Source of the DNA: Rugamonas violacea
GTDB taxonomy: Bacteria > Pseudomonadota > Gammaproteobacteria > Burkholderiales > Burkholderiaceae_D
DNA length: 54,300 nt
Reading direction: 5' to 3'
Assembly: GCF_016461825.1 (NCBI RefSeq)
Contig: NZ_JAEMNU010000133.1
Coordinates: forward strand, 1-54,300
A program made the translations under genes and the position numbers. Position 1 is the first letter of the stretch; every line of letters starts with the position of its first letter. The notes under the pieces were generated by a model. The model was not told the DNA's origin and ran no database searches. It saw only the letters and a list, made by a program, of their open reading frames with translations. This document shows, piece after piece, positions 34,024 to 43,518 of this stretch.

Positions 34024-35334
34024 TTAGTGCGGCAAGGCGCTCACATCCACATCCGGCACCTTCCCGCTGGCGGGCCGGGTGAAGTTCTGGTTGGTCGGGA
34101 CGTTGTTGGCGAAGAAGCCGCCGTTGCGCAGGTAGAACTTGCCGTTCTCCATCCCGCCGGCATAGTCCAGCCGCTGGCCGTTGCTGGCGGTGGCGTCGCC
34201 GGTGAAACGCCCCGTCGTCAGCTCGCTCCATGCGCCCGATACATTGCGCGCCCACTGGTTGCCGAACGATACGCGCCGCTCCATATAACCGTTGCTGTCG
34301 ATGAAGTTCTCCAGGAAGGAGTGCGCCCGCGTCAGATAGGTGGTGATGAAGGGACGCTTCCAGGTGGCGATGTAGCGCCAGGCGCCCTGCTCCGGCGCGT
34401 AGAACCAGGCCGAATAATCGCTGCCGCCGGCGCCGTCCGGGTGCACCCGCGTGACGAAGCGGTAGGTGTTGCCCGCCACCCAGTTGTAGCGCAGGTAGGA
34501 TTGGCCGCCCGTGCCCTCGCCACCAAAGACGTTGTCCACCACGTCCGGCCCCTTGCTGACCAGCGTGGTCTTGCCGCCATTGTCGGCGTCCCACACCGAG
34601 AACAGCACCCAGCGCTCGCTGTCGGACTTGACCTGGATGCCCATATAGCCTTCGCCGAAGCCGTTGGCCATGTAGTAGGAACCGATCTTGTCCTGCCCCG
34701 CCGGCACCGTTACTTCGTTGTAGAAGTATTCGGTATTCGCCGGCACGCTGTAACCCATGTGTACCGACGGTCCGCGCCGCGACCAGTAGTAGTTCGCCGG
34801 ATCGTTGGCGTAGTTCAGGGCGGCGTTGGCGCTGACCTTCAGCGCCGACACGTCACCGAAGTAGCCGCCGTCCTTGCTGATGCCACGCAGGTCGACCTTC
34901 ACATAACCCGGCGCGGCGACATTCACGGTGCCAACCGGGTACGAGCGGGCGCCGGTGATCGACAGCTTGACGTCGAACGGCTTGCCGTCGATGGTCACCC
35001 GCACCGTGCTGTTGCTGCCGCCGGCCAGCCGGGCGTCCAGCGCCACCGTCACCGGCCCGGCGGCCGCCACCCGGAAGTAGGTGCTGATGACGGTGTTCGG
35101 GCTGGTCCAGTCGGCCAAGCCCTGGTCGGTGATGACCTCGGTGGCGTCGGCGTCGGCGCTGGTGATGAAGGCGTTGCCGGCCAGCGCCACCGTCACCGGT
35201 TTGGCGGCGATGCCGGCGCTCTTGACTGCGGCGCCCTGCGACCTGGCGTCGGTGGTGGCGGTGGCGGTGTCGCCGCCGCAGCCGCTCAGCGCCACCGCCA
35301 CCGAGTACAGGAACAGTTTTCTTCGTTTCATCAT
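34024..35334 (-). CDS. DUF5077/DUF3472 lipoprotein of the GalNAc-glycan locus
   Basis: A 436-residue protein with a lipoprotein signal (MMKRRKLFLYSVAVALSGCGGD, lipobox LSGC). Residues about 45-165 match the DUF5077 beta-sandwich layout (ADWTSPNTVISTYFRVAAAG, VTVALDARLAGGSN) and about 170-430 match DUF3472 (YYWSRRGPSVHMGYSVP, NEVTVPAGQDKIGSYYMANG, GYMGIQVKSDSERWVLFSVW, GGQSYLRYNWVAGNTYRF). The GGAG site favours the second of two adjacent ATGs (35331). It is the last gene of the minus-strand operon, 35 bp after the GH109-like gene, so a carbohydrate-binding or glycan-processing role at the cell surface is likely (inference). Confidence 0.85.
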   Translation of the reverse strand: MMKRRKLFLYSVAVALSGCGGDTATATTDARSQGAAVKSAGIAAKPVTVALAGNAFITSADADATEVITDQGLADWTSPNTVISTYFRVAAAGPVTVALDARLAGGSNSTVRVTIDGKPFDVKLSITGARSYPVGTVNVAAPGYVKVDLRGISKDGGYFGDVSALKVSANAALNYANDPANYYWSRRGPSVHMGYSVPANTEYFYNEVTVPAGQDKIGSYYMANGFGEGYMGIQVKSDSERWVLFSVWDADNGGKTTLVSKGPDVVDNVFGGEGTGGQSYLRYNWVAGNTYRFVTRVHPDGAGGSDYSAWFYAPEQGAWRYIATWKRPFITTYLTRAHSFLENFIDSNGYMERRVSFGNQWARNVSGAWSELTTGRFTGDATASNGQRLDYAGGMENGKFYLRNGGFFANNVPTNQNFTRPASGKVPDVDVSALPH

Positions 35335-35369
35335 TGTCTCCAAATATGGTTTTGATGAACAGCAGCGGC

Positions 35370-36734
35370 CTAGTAACGGCCGTCCAGTGCGAAGATCGGC
35401 TTGCGCGTGCGCCACAGGCCGGCCGTGAAATCGGGGAAGTCCAGGGTCTGGAAGCCCTGTGCAATCGACTGCTCCGACAAGGGGGTGATGGCGCTCCAGC
35501 TGACGGCATCGTAAATATCGATGGGCATCGGCGCGCGCGCCTTGAGCGCCTCGATAAACGCGTGGATCACGAAGAAGTCCATGCCGCCATGACCGGCACC
35601 TTCGGCCCGGTCGGCATACTTGCGCCACAGCGGATGGTCGTACTTGTCCTGATAAATCTGGAAGTCCTCCCATTCATGTGGCTTGCTGACGCCTTCGATA
35701 TGCACCGACTGGTTCACATCCATCCACAGGCCGTTGGTGCCCTGCACCCGGAAGCCCAGCGAATACGGGCGCGGCAGCGAGGTGTCGTGTTGCAGCAGGA
35801 TGGTCTCGCCGTTCTCGCAGGACAGCGTGGTGGTGACCACGTCGCCGAGCCGGAACTCGGCCTTGGCGCTGGGATGGTTGGCGCCGCCCGGTTTCTTGAC
35901 GATGTAGTCGTGCAGGCCGCGCGCCTTGCTGGCAAAGGCGTTGATGCGGGTGAAGCGGTTGCCGCGATTGATGTTGGTATACATCGCGCAGGGACCGATG
36001 CCGTGGCTGGGATACAGCTCGCCGTTGCGCTGCACCGAGTGGCCGGTGCGCCAGCGCGCCTCGGACCAGCCCTTCTGGCCGAATTCCAGGCCGCCGCCAT
36101 ACGGCTTGGCCGGATCGCCGCTGTTGAACTTGACCGCCCGCAGATCGTGCTGATAGCCGCCCTGCAGGTGCACCAGTTCGCCGAACAGGCCGGCGCGCAC
36201 CATCTGCAAGGCCGCCATCACATCGCGGCGGAAGCAGACGTTCTCCAGCAGCATGTACGGCGTGCCGGTCTTGAGCTGGGTGTTGAGCACATCCCAATGG
36301 TCTTGCAGGGTCACGCCGGCCACCACTTCGCAGCCGACCGGCACCTTGGCCTGCATGGCGTCGATGGCCATCGAGGCATGCCATTCCCACGGCGTGGCGA
36401 TGATGACGCCATCGAGTTTGGCGGCGTCGAGCAGGCGCTTGTAGGCGTGCGGGTCGCGGTCCTCGCCGAAGGTGCGCGGCCGCGCCTTGCCGGCCTTTTC
36501 CACCTGGGCCAGGGCGCGGCCCAGCATGATCGGCTCGATGTCGCACAGCGCGGCCACTTCCACATCGTCGCGCCGCAGCAGTTCCTGCAACAACACCTGG
36601 CCGCGCATGCCGGTGCCGATCACGCCGATGCGCAGGCGTTCACGCGTGCCGGCAAAGGCCGGCGGCAGCAGCAGGCCGCCCACCAGCGCGGCGCCGGTGC
36701 TGAGGAAATGGCGTCGATTAAATTGTTTGTCCAT
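35370..36734 (-). CDS. GH109-like alpha-N-acetylgalactosaminidase (Gfo/Idh/MocA fold, Tat-exported)
   Basis: A 454-residue protein. The Tat signal NRRHFLSTGAALVGGLLLPP is followed by an NAD-binding Rossmann motif RIGVIGTGMRGQVLLQELL and VAALCDIEP. Further on, GHSVQRNGELYPSHGIGPCA, MYTNINRGNRFTRINAFA and HDTSLPRPYS-like sequence match the GH109 group, which hydrolyses terminal alpha-GalNAc using a tightly bound NAD. RBS GAGGAAG precedes the ATG. Gene order places it 37 bp after a TonB receptor and in a locus with GalNAc catabolism, which supports alpha-GalNAc as substrate. A plain Gfo/Idh/MocA oxidoreductase is the alternative. Confidence 0.82.
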   Translation of the reverse strand: MDKQFNRRHFLSTGAALVGGLLLPPAFAGTRERLRIGVIGTGMRGQVLLQELLRRDDVEVAALCDIEPIMLGRALAQVEKAGKARPRTFGEDRDPHAYKRLLDAAKLDGVIIATPWEWHASMAIDAMQAKVPVGCEVVAGVTLQDHWDVLNTQLKTGTPYMLLENVCFRRDVMAALQMVRAGLFGELVHLQGGYQHDLRAVKFNSGDPAKPYGGGLEFGQKGWSEARWRTGHSVQRNGELYPSHGIGPCAMYTNINRGNRFTRINAFASKARGLHDYIVKKPGGANHPSAKAEFRLGDVVTTTLSCENGETILLQHDTSLPRPYSLGFRVQGTNGLWMDVNQSVHIEGVSKPHEWEDFQIYQDKYDHPLWRKYADRAEGAGHGGMDFFVIHAFIEALKARAPMPIDIYDAVSWSAITPLSEQSIAQGFQTLDFPDFTAGLWRTRKPIFALDGRY

Positions 36735-36771
36735 CAGTTCTTCCTCGGAAGTTGTGATTCATTTTATCGGT

Positions 36772-39750
36772 TCAAAAAAACTTGTAGCTGGCCGAGAACG
36801 CATACTGGCGACCGAACAGGTTCTGGCTGTTGTTGTAGCCTTCCCAACCGTTCGGATCGTAGGTCGGCTGCTTGTTCAACACGTTCTTGATGTTCAGGCC
36901 CAGCTCCAGGTTCTTGACCGGTTTCCAGTTGAAGCCCAGGTTGACCGTGTAGTACGACGGCGCGCCGTCGCACAGGTTGGCGGGCAAGCCGATGCCGCCG
37001 GCCGTGCATTTCCCCGGTGCGTTGTCGGTGTCCCAAGGACCTTCGGCCCATTTGGTCTTGCCGGTGTAGTTGACGAACAGGCTGGTGACGAAGTCGCGAT
37101 AGCTCCAGTCGGCGTTGAAGGTCGCGCGCACCCGTGGCGAGTCATAGTACCCGACCTTGTTGCCCGTGAAGCCGATGCCGTCTTCCGAATCGGCGGTCTC
37201 GCGCTTGCGGATCGTCGCCGCGATGCCGATGTTCAGCTTGCCCATGTCGGCCAGCGAGAAGCGGTGGCGCGCGTCGATATCGACGCCATCGATCAGGGTG
37301 CGGCCACGGTTCGAGTAGGAGTTGACCAGGCCGCCCAGGTTGCCGACCGAGTAGGTCGGCAGGGCGCCGGTGCAGGCCGCCGCATTGGCCGGATTGGCGC
37401 ACATGGTGGCGATGGCCGCGATGGTGCCACGGTCGGCGTCGGTGATCGGGTTGCGGATCGCCGCGTCCGTGCCGGCCAGGCCCGGGCCGTGTTTGTCCAC
37501 CAGTTGTTTGAACAGCTCGTTGAAGTCCTGCCGCACGATCTCATTGCGGCGATACACGAACCAGTAATCCAGCGAGATGCTGGTGTTGCTGGTCGGTTGC
37601 AGCACCAGGCCCAGCGTCGAGATCTTGGCCTTTTCCGGACGCAGCGCCGGGTTGGGCGGCGTCAGGCCGCCGACCGTGGTCGAGCAGTTCGAGTTCAACA
37701 GGTTCTTGCCCAGCTCCGTTTCGGTCGCCAAGGCCGATTTCATCAGCAGGCGCGCCATCGCATTGGTTTCGTCGCAGCGCACCGTGTCGCGGATGCCGCC
37801 GACCTGCGCGAAGACGCCGCCGGTGCCCGACTCGGCCAGGTTCGGCGCGCGGAAACCGCCGGAATAGGTGCCGCGCACCAGCAGATCGGGCCGCGCACGC
37901 CATTGCACGCCGATCTTCGGTGCCACGTTGGCGGCAAAGTTCGGGTATTTGTCCACGCGCGCGGCGGCGTTCAATTCCAGCGTCTCGGTGAGCGGCACCA
38001 CCACCTCGCCGAACACGGCGCCGATGTTGCGCTGGCCGTCGAACCAGGAGCCGCCCTGCTGGGTGATGAGGCCGTTGGCCGCGTCGCTGTTGCCGGGCGT
38101 GTAGAAGCTCTCACGCATCAGGCTGGTGCCGAAGGCGGCACGCACTTCGCGCTCGCCCAGCTTGGCGATGGTGCCCTCGATCTTGGCGTCCCAGGTGATG
38201 AGCTTGGTCCAGGACTGGATGTCGAAGGTCGGATAGGCGGCCCGCACCAGCGCCGCGTTCGCTTCGCTGATCTCGCCGAACTTGTAGGCCGGATTGTCGG
38301 CGATGTAGCTGCGGCCGCTCACCGGGTCGGTGGTGAACGGGCCGAAGGCTTTTTCGAAGCCCTTGGTGTTGATGTTGATGGTCTGGAACAGCGTCGAGTG
38401 GCTGCCCGCCACGCTGAGCGCCGTTTCGAAGTCCCAGCCGCCGCCGATGCTGCCGCGCAGGCCGGCCAACGCGCGATAGTTGTTGTCCTTGTTGGTCTGG
38501 CCAAAGTGGCCGGGGGCGTCTTGCAGCAGGTAATTGAGTCCCGCCGCGCCGCCCATCTTGGCGACCATGTCGGCATCCAACTTGCCTTTCAGGTAGGCGT
38601 TGTTGGGTCCCAGATAAGGTGTGACGAAGGTGTTCAGCGTGGTGCCGGTGTTGCGCGCGAACCAGTTGCTGGTGCTGCCGCTGTTGAAACTGCGCGGACC
38701 GTTCTCGCCGCGCAGCTTGATCTGGGTGTAGGCCACTTCCGCGAAGCCTTCCAGCTCGCCGCCCAACTTGACGCGGCCGCTGAGGAAGCCGGTCACACGG
38801 TCCGAGGTCGGGCCGGTATCGAGCGCGTAAGGCAGCGAATTCCAGACGCAGCGGCCGCCGGATGCTTCGGTGATGGAGGTGCTGCAACCTGGGACCGGAC
38901 GCTGGGTACGCGCATTGCCCTTGGCCTTATCGAAGACAAAGAAGGTGCCCGGGTTCAGCACGCCGGGTTCGCTGCCGGTGCCGACCCGGAAGCCCGGCAC
39001 AAAGGAAGGGTTGTTGGTGTAAAAGTAGTCCGGCCGTTTCAGGTAGGTGTCGGCGGTCGAGATACGGTCGCGCTGGTAGACGTTCACCGAACCGAAGACG
39101 TTGTAGCCGTCGCTGTCCAGGTCGCCCAGGCCGTAGGTCAGGCTGCCCTGGCGCTCGCCATAGGATTTCACGCTAGGGGCGAAATCGGCGTTGGCGCGCA
39201 TTTCCAGGCCCTGGTAGTTCTTTTTCGTGATGACGTTGATGACGCCGGCAACCGCGTCCGAGCCGTACACGGCCGAGGCGCCGTCGGTGAGGATTTCCAT
39301 GCGCTCGATCGCCGCCGCCGGGATCGCGTCGATGTTCACGAACATGGTCTGGAAGCCGGCCGGCGCGCCGTAGAAGGACAGGCGGCGGCCGTTCAGCAGC
39401 ACCAGCGTGCCCTGCGCGCCCAGGCCGCGCAGATTGGCCTGCGAGGCACCGTCCGAGCCGGTGAACATCGAGCGGAAGTCCTGTTGCGACGGGCGCGCGG
39501 CCGGCAGGTTGTCGAGCACCTGCAGCAGGGTGCGGGCGCCCATGTTTTCGATCTGTTTGGCGTTGATCACCTGCACCGGCGAAGCGGTTTCGGCGTTGAT
39601 GCGCTTCAGGCTCGAGCCGGTCACTTCGACCCGCGTGACCTTCTGATCCTTGGCGCTTTTCTGTCCCTGCTCGTCCAGCTCGTCGGCAGCCAGCGCTGCG
39701 GAAGCCAATCCCACCGCCATCATCGCGGCCACCAGTTTTTTCATATGCAT
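36772..39750 (-). CDS. TonB-dependent outer-membrane receptor
   Basis: A 992-residue receptor from the ATG at 39750 (AGGAG site upstream, signal MKKLVAAMMAVGLASAALAA). Plug domain at about 35-170: VEVTGSSLKRINAETASPVQ, GTLVLLNGRRLSFYG, AIERMEILTDGASAVYGSDA, VAGVINVITKK. The beta-barrel ends in FGRQYAFSASYKFF with the terminal Phe needed for outer-membrane insertion. It lacks an STN domain. Position between GH31 and GH109 genes suggests uptake of GalNAc-containing oligosaccharides. Confidence 0.93.
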   Translation of the reverse strand: MHMKKLVAAMMAVGLASAALAADELDEQGQKSAKDQKVTRVEVTGSSLKRINAETASPVQVINAKQIENMGARTLLQVLDNLPAARPSQQDFRSMFTGSDGASQANLRGLGAQGTLVLLNGRRLSFYGAPAGFQTMFVNIDAIPAAAIERMEILTDGASAVYGSDAVAGVINVITKKNYQGLEMRANADFAPSVKSYGERQGSLTYGLGDLDSDGYNVFGSVNVYQRDRISTADTYLKRPDYFYTNNPSFVPGFRVGTGSEPGVLNPGTFFVFDKAKGNARTQRPVPGCSTSITEASGGRCVWNSLPYALDTGPTSDRVTGFLSGRVKLGGELEGFAEVAYTQIKLRGENGPRSFNSGSTSNWFARNTGTTLNTFVTPYLGPNNAYLKGKLDADMVAKMGGAAGLNYLLQDAPGHFGQTNKDNNYRALAGLRGSIGGGWDFETALSVAGSHSTLFQTININTKGFEKAFGPFTTDPVSGRSYIADNPAYKFGEISEANAALVRAAYPTFDIQSWTKLITWDAKIEGTIAKLGEREVRAAFGTSLMRESFYTPGNSDAANGLITQQGGSWFDGQRNIGAVFGEVVVPLTETLELNAAARVDKYPNFAANVAPKIGVQWRARPDLLVRGTYSGGFRAPNLAESGTGGVFAQVGGIRDTVRCDETNAMARLLMKSALATETELGKNLLNSNCSTTVGGLTPPNPALRPEKAKISTLGLVLQPTSNTSISLDYWFVYRRNEIVRQDFNELFKQLVDKHGPGLAGTDAAIRNPITDADRGTIAAIATMCANPANAAACTGALPTYSVGNLGGLVNSYSNRGRTLIDGVDIDARHRFSLADMGKLNIGIAATIRKRETADSEDGIGFTGNKVGYYDSPRVRATFNADWSYRDFVTSLFVNYTGKTKWAEGPWDTDNAPGKCTAGGIGLPANLCDGAPSYYTVNLGFNWKPVKNLELGLNIKNVLNKQPTYDPNGWEGYNNSQNLFGRQYAFSASYKFF

Positions 39751-39764
39751 GCTCGTCTCCTGTT

Positions 39765-39788
39765 ATACGTGGTTTGATACGTGGTTTG
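39765..39788. repeat. Two 12-bp direct repeats in the receptor leader
   Basis: ATACGTGGTTTG occurs twice in tandem just upstream of the receptor ribosome site. It could be a regulator site or simple duplication. Confidence 0.6.
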
Positions 39789-39819
39789 ATACCTTGTTTG
39801 TCAGCGTGAGGCTGCAAGC

Positions 39820-39844
39820 GCCCCTCCCCGGTCCGAGGAGGGGC
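39820..39844 (-). other. Stem-loop between GH31 and receptor genes
   Basis: GCCCCTCC (39820-39827) pairs with GGAGGGGC (39837-39844), 9-nt loop, in the 119-bp gap. There is no T run on minus, so an attenuator or RNA-processing element is more likely than a full stop. Confidence 0.6.
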
Positions 39845-39869
39845 TCTTGTTTGTAAAAATGAAGTGCTG

Positions 39870-42800
39870 TCAGCGCGGCCGGACGGTGCTGCCCTCGCTG
39901 CCGATCAACACGGCGTTGGCCCAGTTGCCACACACCTGGGACGGCTGCGCACCGCTGGCGCCGAGCGTGCGCAGGCTCAGTTGATCGAGTCCGCGCACAT
40001 CCAGCTCGGGCTTGACCACCGCCGGCGCCGTCACCAGGCCGCTGTCGTACAACAGCCGCTCGCCGCTCCAGACCTGGAACTGCAAGCCGCCGGCCTTGCG
40101 GCAGCTGTCGTCCACGCCCAGGTCGGCGCGCAGCAGGTTCCAGTTGCCACCCAGTTGCAGATCGATGCGGCTGGATGGGCCGACGCCGAGTCCCTTGCGG
40201 AACCACAGTCCGTTCATGCGCATCTCCGCAGCTTTGCCGACCGGACGATCGCGGCCGACCGACTTGGCCAGCGTCAGGTCGGACAGATAGCGTTGCAGCT
40301 CGGGGCGCTCTGCTTCGCGGTGCTCCAGCACCCTGAATTCGGCCAGGGTGACCGGCGACACTTCGCTCGGGACGGCGGCGTTGAAGGCGCGCGCCGTGGC
40401 GGCCGGTTGGGCGGCGGTCACCATCGGATCGACGGCGCTGGCCGCTTCGCCTTCCGGATTCTGCGTGCTCATCACGCGGAAGCGCAGCAGACGGCCGGCG
40501 GTCGGCTTGAAGGCGATGCTTTGCACGCCCTGCTGCAAGGTCAGACGGCCGCGCTGCACCGGTGCGCCCCAATCGCCGTTGTTGTCGCCCATGTAGATTT
40601 CGTAATCGCGGATCTGGCCATGCTTCCAGTGCTGATCGTTGCGCGGCGCCAGTTCGATACCGTCGATCAAACGGCGTTCGGTAAAGCCGATCACCCATTC
40701 ATGCGGACCGCCCTGCACCGCCGGGCTGCGCGGGGTGCGGAACCAAGTGGTGGCATTGCCGTCGAAAGCGTTTTCCAGCGGATGGCCGGCTTCTTCGGCC
40801 GGACGGTTCAGCACCAGCATGGCGTCGGCCGGCAGCGCGCGGCCGGGGATGGGCGCCGCCGGGAAGGCATCGTCGGCGGCCGCGATGGCGACCGCGCCCC
40901 GCACCGTGAATTGCAGCGGCTGGCGGATGTCCTGGCTGGCGCTCTTCACATGCAGCGTGCCCTGGCGGTCGGCGGCGTCGAAGAACCAGCCGGCTGCCGC
41001 CGCGTCGAAGGCGGCGCGCTCGGCCAGCGCCGGCAAGGCGACGCCGGCGGCGCTGACCTGGGCCGGACGCTGACGGCTCAACATGCGCAAGGCATAGCCA
41101 CGGCGCGCTTCCTGGCCGGCGTAGCTGCCGCTCACGGCGTCGATCTCCACCTGCACATCGCCGCCGGCGGCGCGCATGCGGATGGCCTGCTGGCTGAAGG
41201 CGCCGTCCTGGTAGCGGCGGCTGTTGCCGTCGTCTTCATACAGCGTGAACTGCGATTCGCCGCTCGGGTAGAGATCGAGCGTCAACTGGTCTTTCGGCTT
41301 TTCGCCGTCGAACAGCATCTCGGGATACATCGGCAGGATGGCGCCGGCCCGCACGAACACCGGCAGCTTGTCGAGCGTGACGGCGACGTCGATATCGCGG
41401 CCTTCCTGGCCGGCGGTGGCCTGGCGGCCATCCCAATAGTCGAACCACTGGCCCTGCGGCAGGTGGATGCCGCGACGCCAGCCCTGGCTGACGGCTTGGC
41501 TGCGGTAGACCGGCGCGACCAGCACCTCCCGGCCCAGCAGGTACTGGTATTTATAAGCTTCGGTGTAGGCGGCCGGATCGTTCGGATAATCCCACATCAG
41601 ACCGCGCACCAGCGGCGCGCCGCTTTGTTCGGCGTCGCGCATCAGCGTGTACATATAGGGAGTCAGCCGCATCTTCAGTTTCAGATAACGGCGGTTGATG
41701 CTGCGGTAAGGCTCGGCGAACCACCACGGATGCTTGCGCGCGGCCGCCGACCAACCGGACATGCCCATCAACACCGGCGTGAAGCTTTTCCATTGCAGGT
41801 CGCGGGTATAGGTTTCCGGGCTGCCGCCGAAGATGGCGTCGACGTCGCCGGTGGCGTACGCCTGGCCGGACAGGCCGGAGCCGATCAGGGTCGGCACATG
41901 CCAGCGGATGTAGTCCCAGCTGGCGCTCTGGTCGCCGGTCCAGGTGACTGCGTAGCGCTGGGTGCCGGCCCAGCCCATGACGGTCCAGATGAAGGGCCGG
42001 CCGTCGGAATTATTCAGGATGCCGTCGTAGGCGGCCTTGTTGGCGTCGAGCGAGAACTGATAGCCCTTGCCGGTCCAGGCGACGTCGAGTTTTTGCACGC
42101 GGCTGCCGGCCTTGCCGACCTCCCAGGCCATCTTGTCGACGCCATTCTCGGTCCACAGGCCGGTGCGGAAGCCATATTTGGCCAGCCCCTGCACCACTTC
42201 CGGCAGGGCCGCGTAACCGCAACCATAGCCGTCGTTCGGCAAAATCCAGCCGCCCGGCATATCGTGCTCGCGGTACTGGCGCGCCACGCTGTCGACCACG
42301 TCCGGCGTGGTGCCGGTCGGACCGTCGCTCCAGCCTTTCGGCACGGTGCCGGGCTTCTTGACGTTGTCGCCGTCGTTGTAACAGTCGGCGTCGCCGTATT
42401 CCAGCGCCCAGCGCGGCAGCATGCGCGCACGGCCGGTCCATTCGGTGTAGCGCGAGACGACATCGCGCAGGTCTTTACCGACGAAGAAGTAGGCGTCGAA
42501 GCGCGCTTCGGCGTGCTCCAGCGAGATCTGTTCGTTCTGGCGCAGGTCGTAACTGCCATCGGACCAGGTATTGCGCAGCATGCCCCAGCCGCGTGAGCTC
42601 ATCAAAAATGGCGCCGGGCTGGGACGGTCGCCCTCTTCCCAACCGCCGGAATACGAGACCTGCAATTGCTTGCCCTTGAACTCATAGCGGCCGTTCTGCT
42701 GGCCGCCGCCAAAGAAGCGTTCGGCCTTGTCGGTGCTCAGGGTCTGCACGCTTTGCTTGTCGCCCAGTTCCAGCGGCTGCACTTCGCGCCACAAGGCCTG

Positions 42801-43184
42801 GGCGGCGCCGGCGCGGTACAAACTGAAGCGCAGCGGTTTGCGGTCGATGCGCAGGCTCAGGGCCGGCGTGCGGATCAGGATGTGGTCGGGCTGCTCGCTG
42901 ACGGTGTGCTCCACTTGGGCGGCCGGCGTGGCCACCACAATGTTCGCGGCCTGGTCGCCCGGCCCGGTCAACGCCGCCTTGGGGCTGGCCCAGATACGCA
43001 CCACGTCGGCGCGCGGCAGGCTGACCTGCACATGGGCGCCGCTGTCGGTGAGCAGATCCCACTGCTGGCCGACGCCGGCTGTGGGGGTGAGCGTGCGCAG
43101 ATTGCCGACCGGCGCGGCCAGCAAGGGGGCGCTGGCCAGGGCCAACAAACAGGCCAGCGGCAGGGAAGGTGGAAGGTGTCTCAT
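39870..43184 (-). CDS. GH31-family glycosidase with F5/8 and NPCBM domains (alpha-GalNAcase or alpha-galactosidase type)
   Basis: A large secreted enzyme of 1104 residues (signal MRHLPPSLPLACLLALASAP). The N-terminal galactose-mutarotase-like domain (about 30-230) precedes a GH31 barrel. Catalytic candidates are the nucleophile D367 in QKLDVAWTGKG and the acid/base D418 in TWTGDQSASWD. The barrel is followed by DUF5110-type beta domains (PSGESQFTLYEDDGNSRRY). An F5/8 type C module (about 760-890, EIYMGDNNGDWGAPVQRG) and a C-terminal NPCBM module (about 960-1100, NGLWFRKGLGVGPSSRIDLQ) would bind galactose or GalNAc glycans. GH31 enzymes with this build include recently recognised alpha-N-acetylgalactosaminidases, which fits the aga genes next door; alpha-galactosidase is the alternative. 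Confidence 0.85.
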   Translation of the reverse strand: MRHLPPSLPLACLLALASAPLLAAPVGNLRTLTPTAGVGQQWDLLTDSGAHVQVSLPRADVVRIWASPKAALTGPGDQAANIVVATPAAQVEHTVSEQPDHILIRTPALSLRIDRKPLRFSLYRAGAAQALWREVQPLELGDKQSVQTLSTDKAERFFGGGQQNGRYEFKGKQLQVSYSGGWEEGDRPSPAPFLMSSRGWGMLRNTWSDGSYDLRQNEQISLEHAEARFDAYFFVGKDLRDVVSRYTEWTGRARMLPRWALEYGDADCYNDGDNVKKPGTVPKGWSDGPTGTTPDVVDSVARQYREHDMPGGWILPNDGYGCGYAALPEVVQGLAKYGFRTGLWTENGVDKMAWEVGKAGSRVQKLDVAWTGKGYQFSLDANKAAYDGILNNSDGRPFIWTVMGWAGTQRYAVTWTGDQSASWDYIRWHVPTLIGSGLSGQAYATGDVDAIFGGSPETYTRDLQWKSFTPVLMGMSGWSAAARKHPWWFAEPYRSINRRYLKLKMRLTPYMYTLMRDAEQSGAPLVRGLMWDYPNDPAAYTEAYKYQYLLGREVLVAPVYRSQAVSQGWRRGIHLPQGQWFDYWDGRQATAGQEGRDIDVAVTLDKLPVFVRAGAILPMYPEMLFDGEKPKDQLTLDLYPSGESQFTLYEDDGNSRRYQDGAFSQQAIRMRAAGGDVQVEIDAVSGSYAGQEARRGYALRMLSRQRPAQVSAAGVALPALAERAAFDAAAAGWFFDAADRQGTLHVKSASQDIRQPLQFTVRGAVAIAAADDAFPAAPIPGRALPADAMLVLNRPAEEAGHPLENAFDGNATTWFRTPRSPAVQGGPHEWVIGFTERRLIDGIELAPRNDQHWKHGQIRDYEIYMGDNNGDWGAPVQRGRLTLQQGVQSIAFKPTAGRLLRFRVMSTQNPEGEAASAVDPMVTAAQPAATARAFNAAVPSEVSPVTLAEFRVLEHREAERPELQRYLSDLTLAKSVGRDRPVGKAAEMRMNGLWFRKGLGVGPSSRIDLQLGGNWNLLRADLGVDDSCRKAGGLQFQVWSGERLLYDSGLVTAPAVVKPELDVRGLDQLSLRTLGASGAQPSQVCGNWANAVLIGSEGSTVRPR

Positions 43185-43518
43185 AACTTTGCTTTTCGAA
43201 AGAATGTTGCGTTGTGATACCTTACTTTAGAAATAAAAGTAAATCAGGTCAACAAAAAGAAAGTGATGTCATCAAAAAATAAAGATATTGCGGTAAAAAC
43301 CACGATAAATTCTTTCACATTAGCTAAAACACCATGAGCCATCTTTCGATTTTGTCGCAAAAACGATACATTTCTTTGAGTGCAACGCGGCGAATCCACT
43401 GAAAACAACTAAACAAAGCGAAAATTTCGCAACACGAAACTTTCTTTTTACTTTCGAGTTTGACTTTTCGAAATAAAATCATTAATCTTCCGATGAAGCC
43501 AACCAGACACTTATTTCA
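43185..43518. promoter_or_regulatory. Divergent regulatory region with TTTCG boxes (candidate AgaR operators)
   Basis: A 334-bp AT-rich gene-free region between the GH31 gene and agaS. Repeated TTTCG/CGAAA motifs occur near both ends: TTTTCGAAA at 43193-43201 and 43465-43473, GCGAAA-A-TTTCGC at 43418-43430, CGAAAC at 43435-43440 and CTTTCG at 43451-43456. DeoR-family regulators such as AgaR bind TTTCG-containing repeats, and agaR is in the plus-strand operon, so these are good operator candidates for both directions. Confidence 0.6.

Noticed and set aside
36472..39777. 1101-codon plus frame opposite the TonB receptor
   Set aside because: No motif, repetitive Arg/Gly/Ala/Val composition; the minus frame is a complete receptor with signal peptide and terminal Phe.
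39864..42596. 910-codon plus frame opposite the GH31 gene
   Set aside because: Shadow of the GH31 coding sequence; no recognisable feature.
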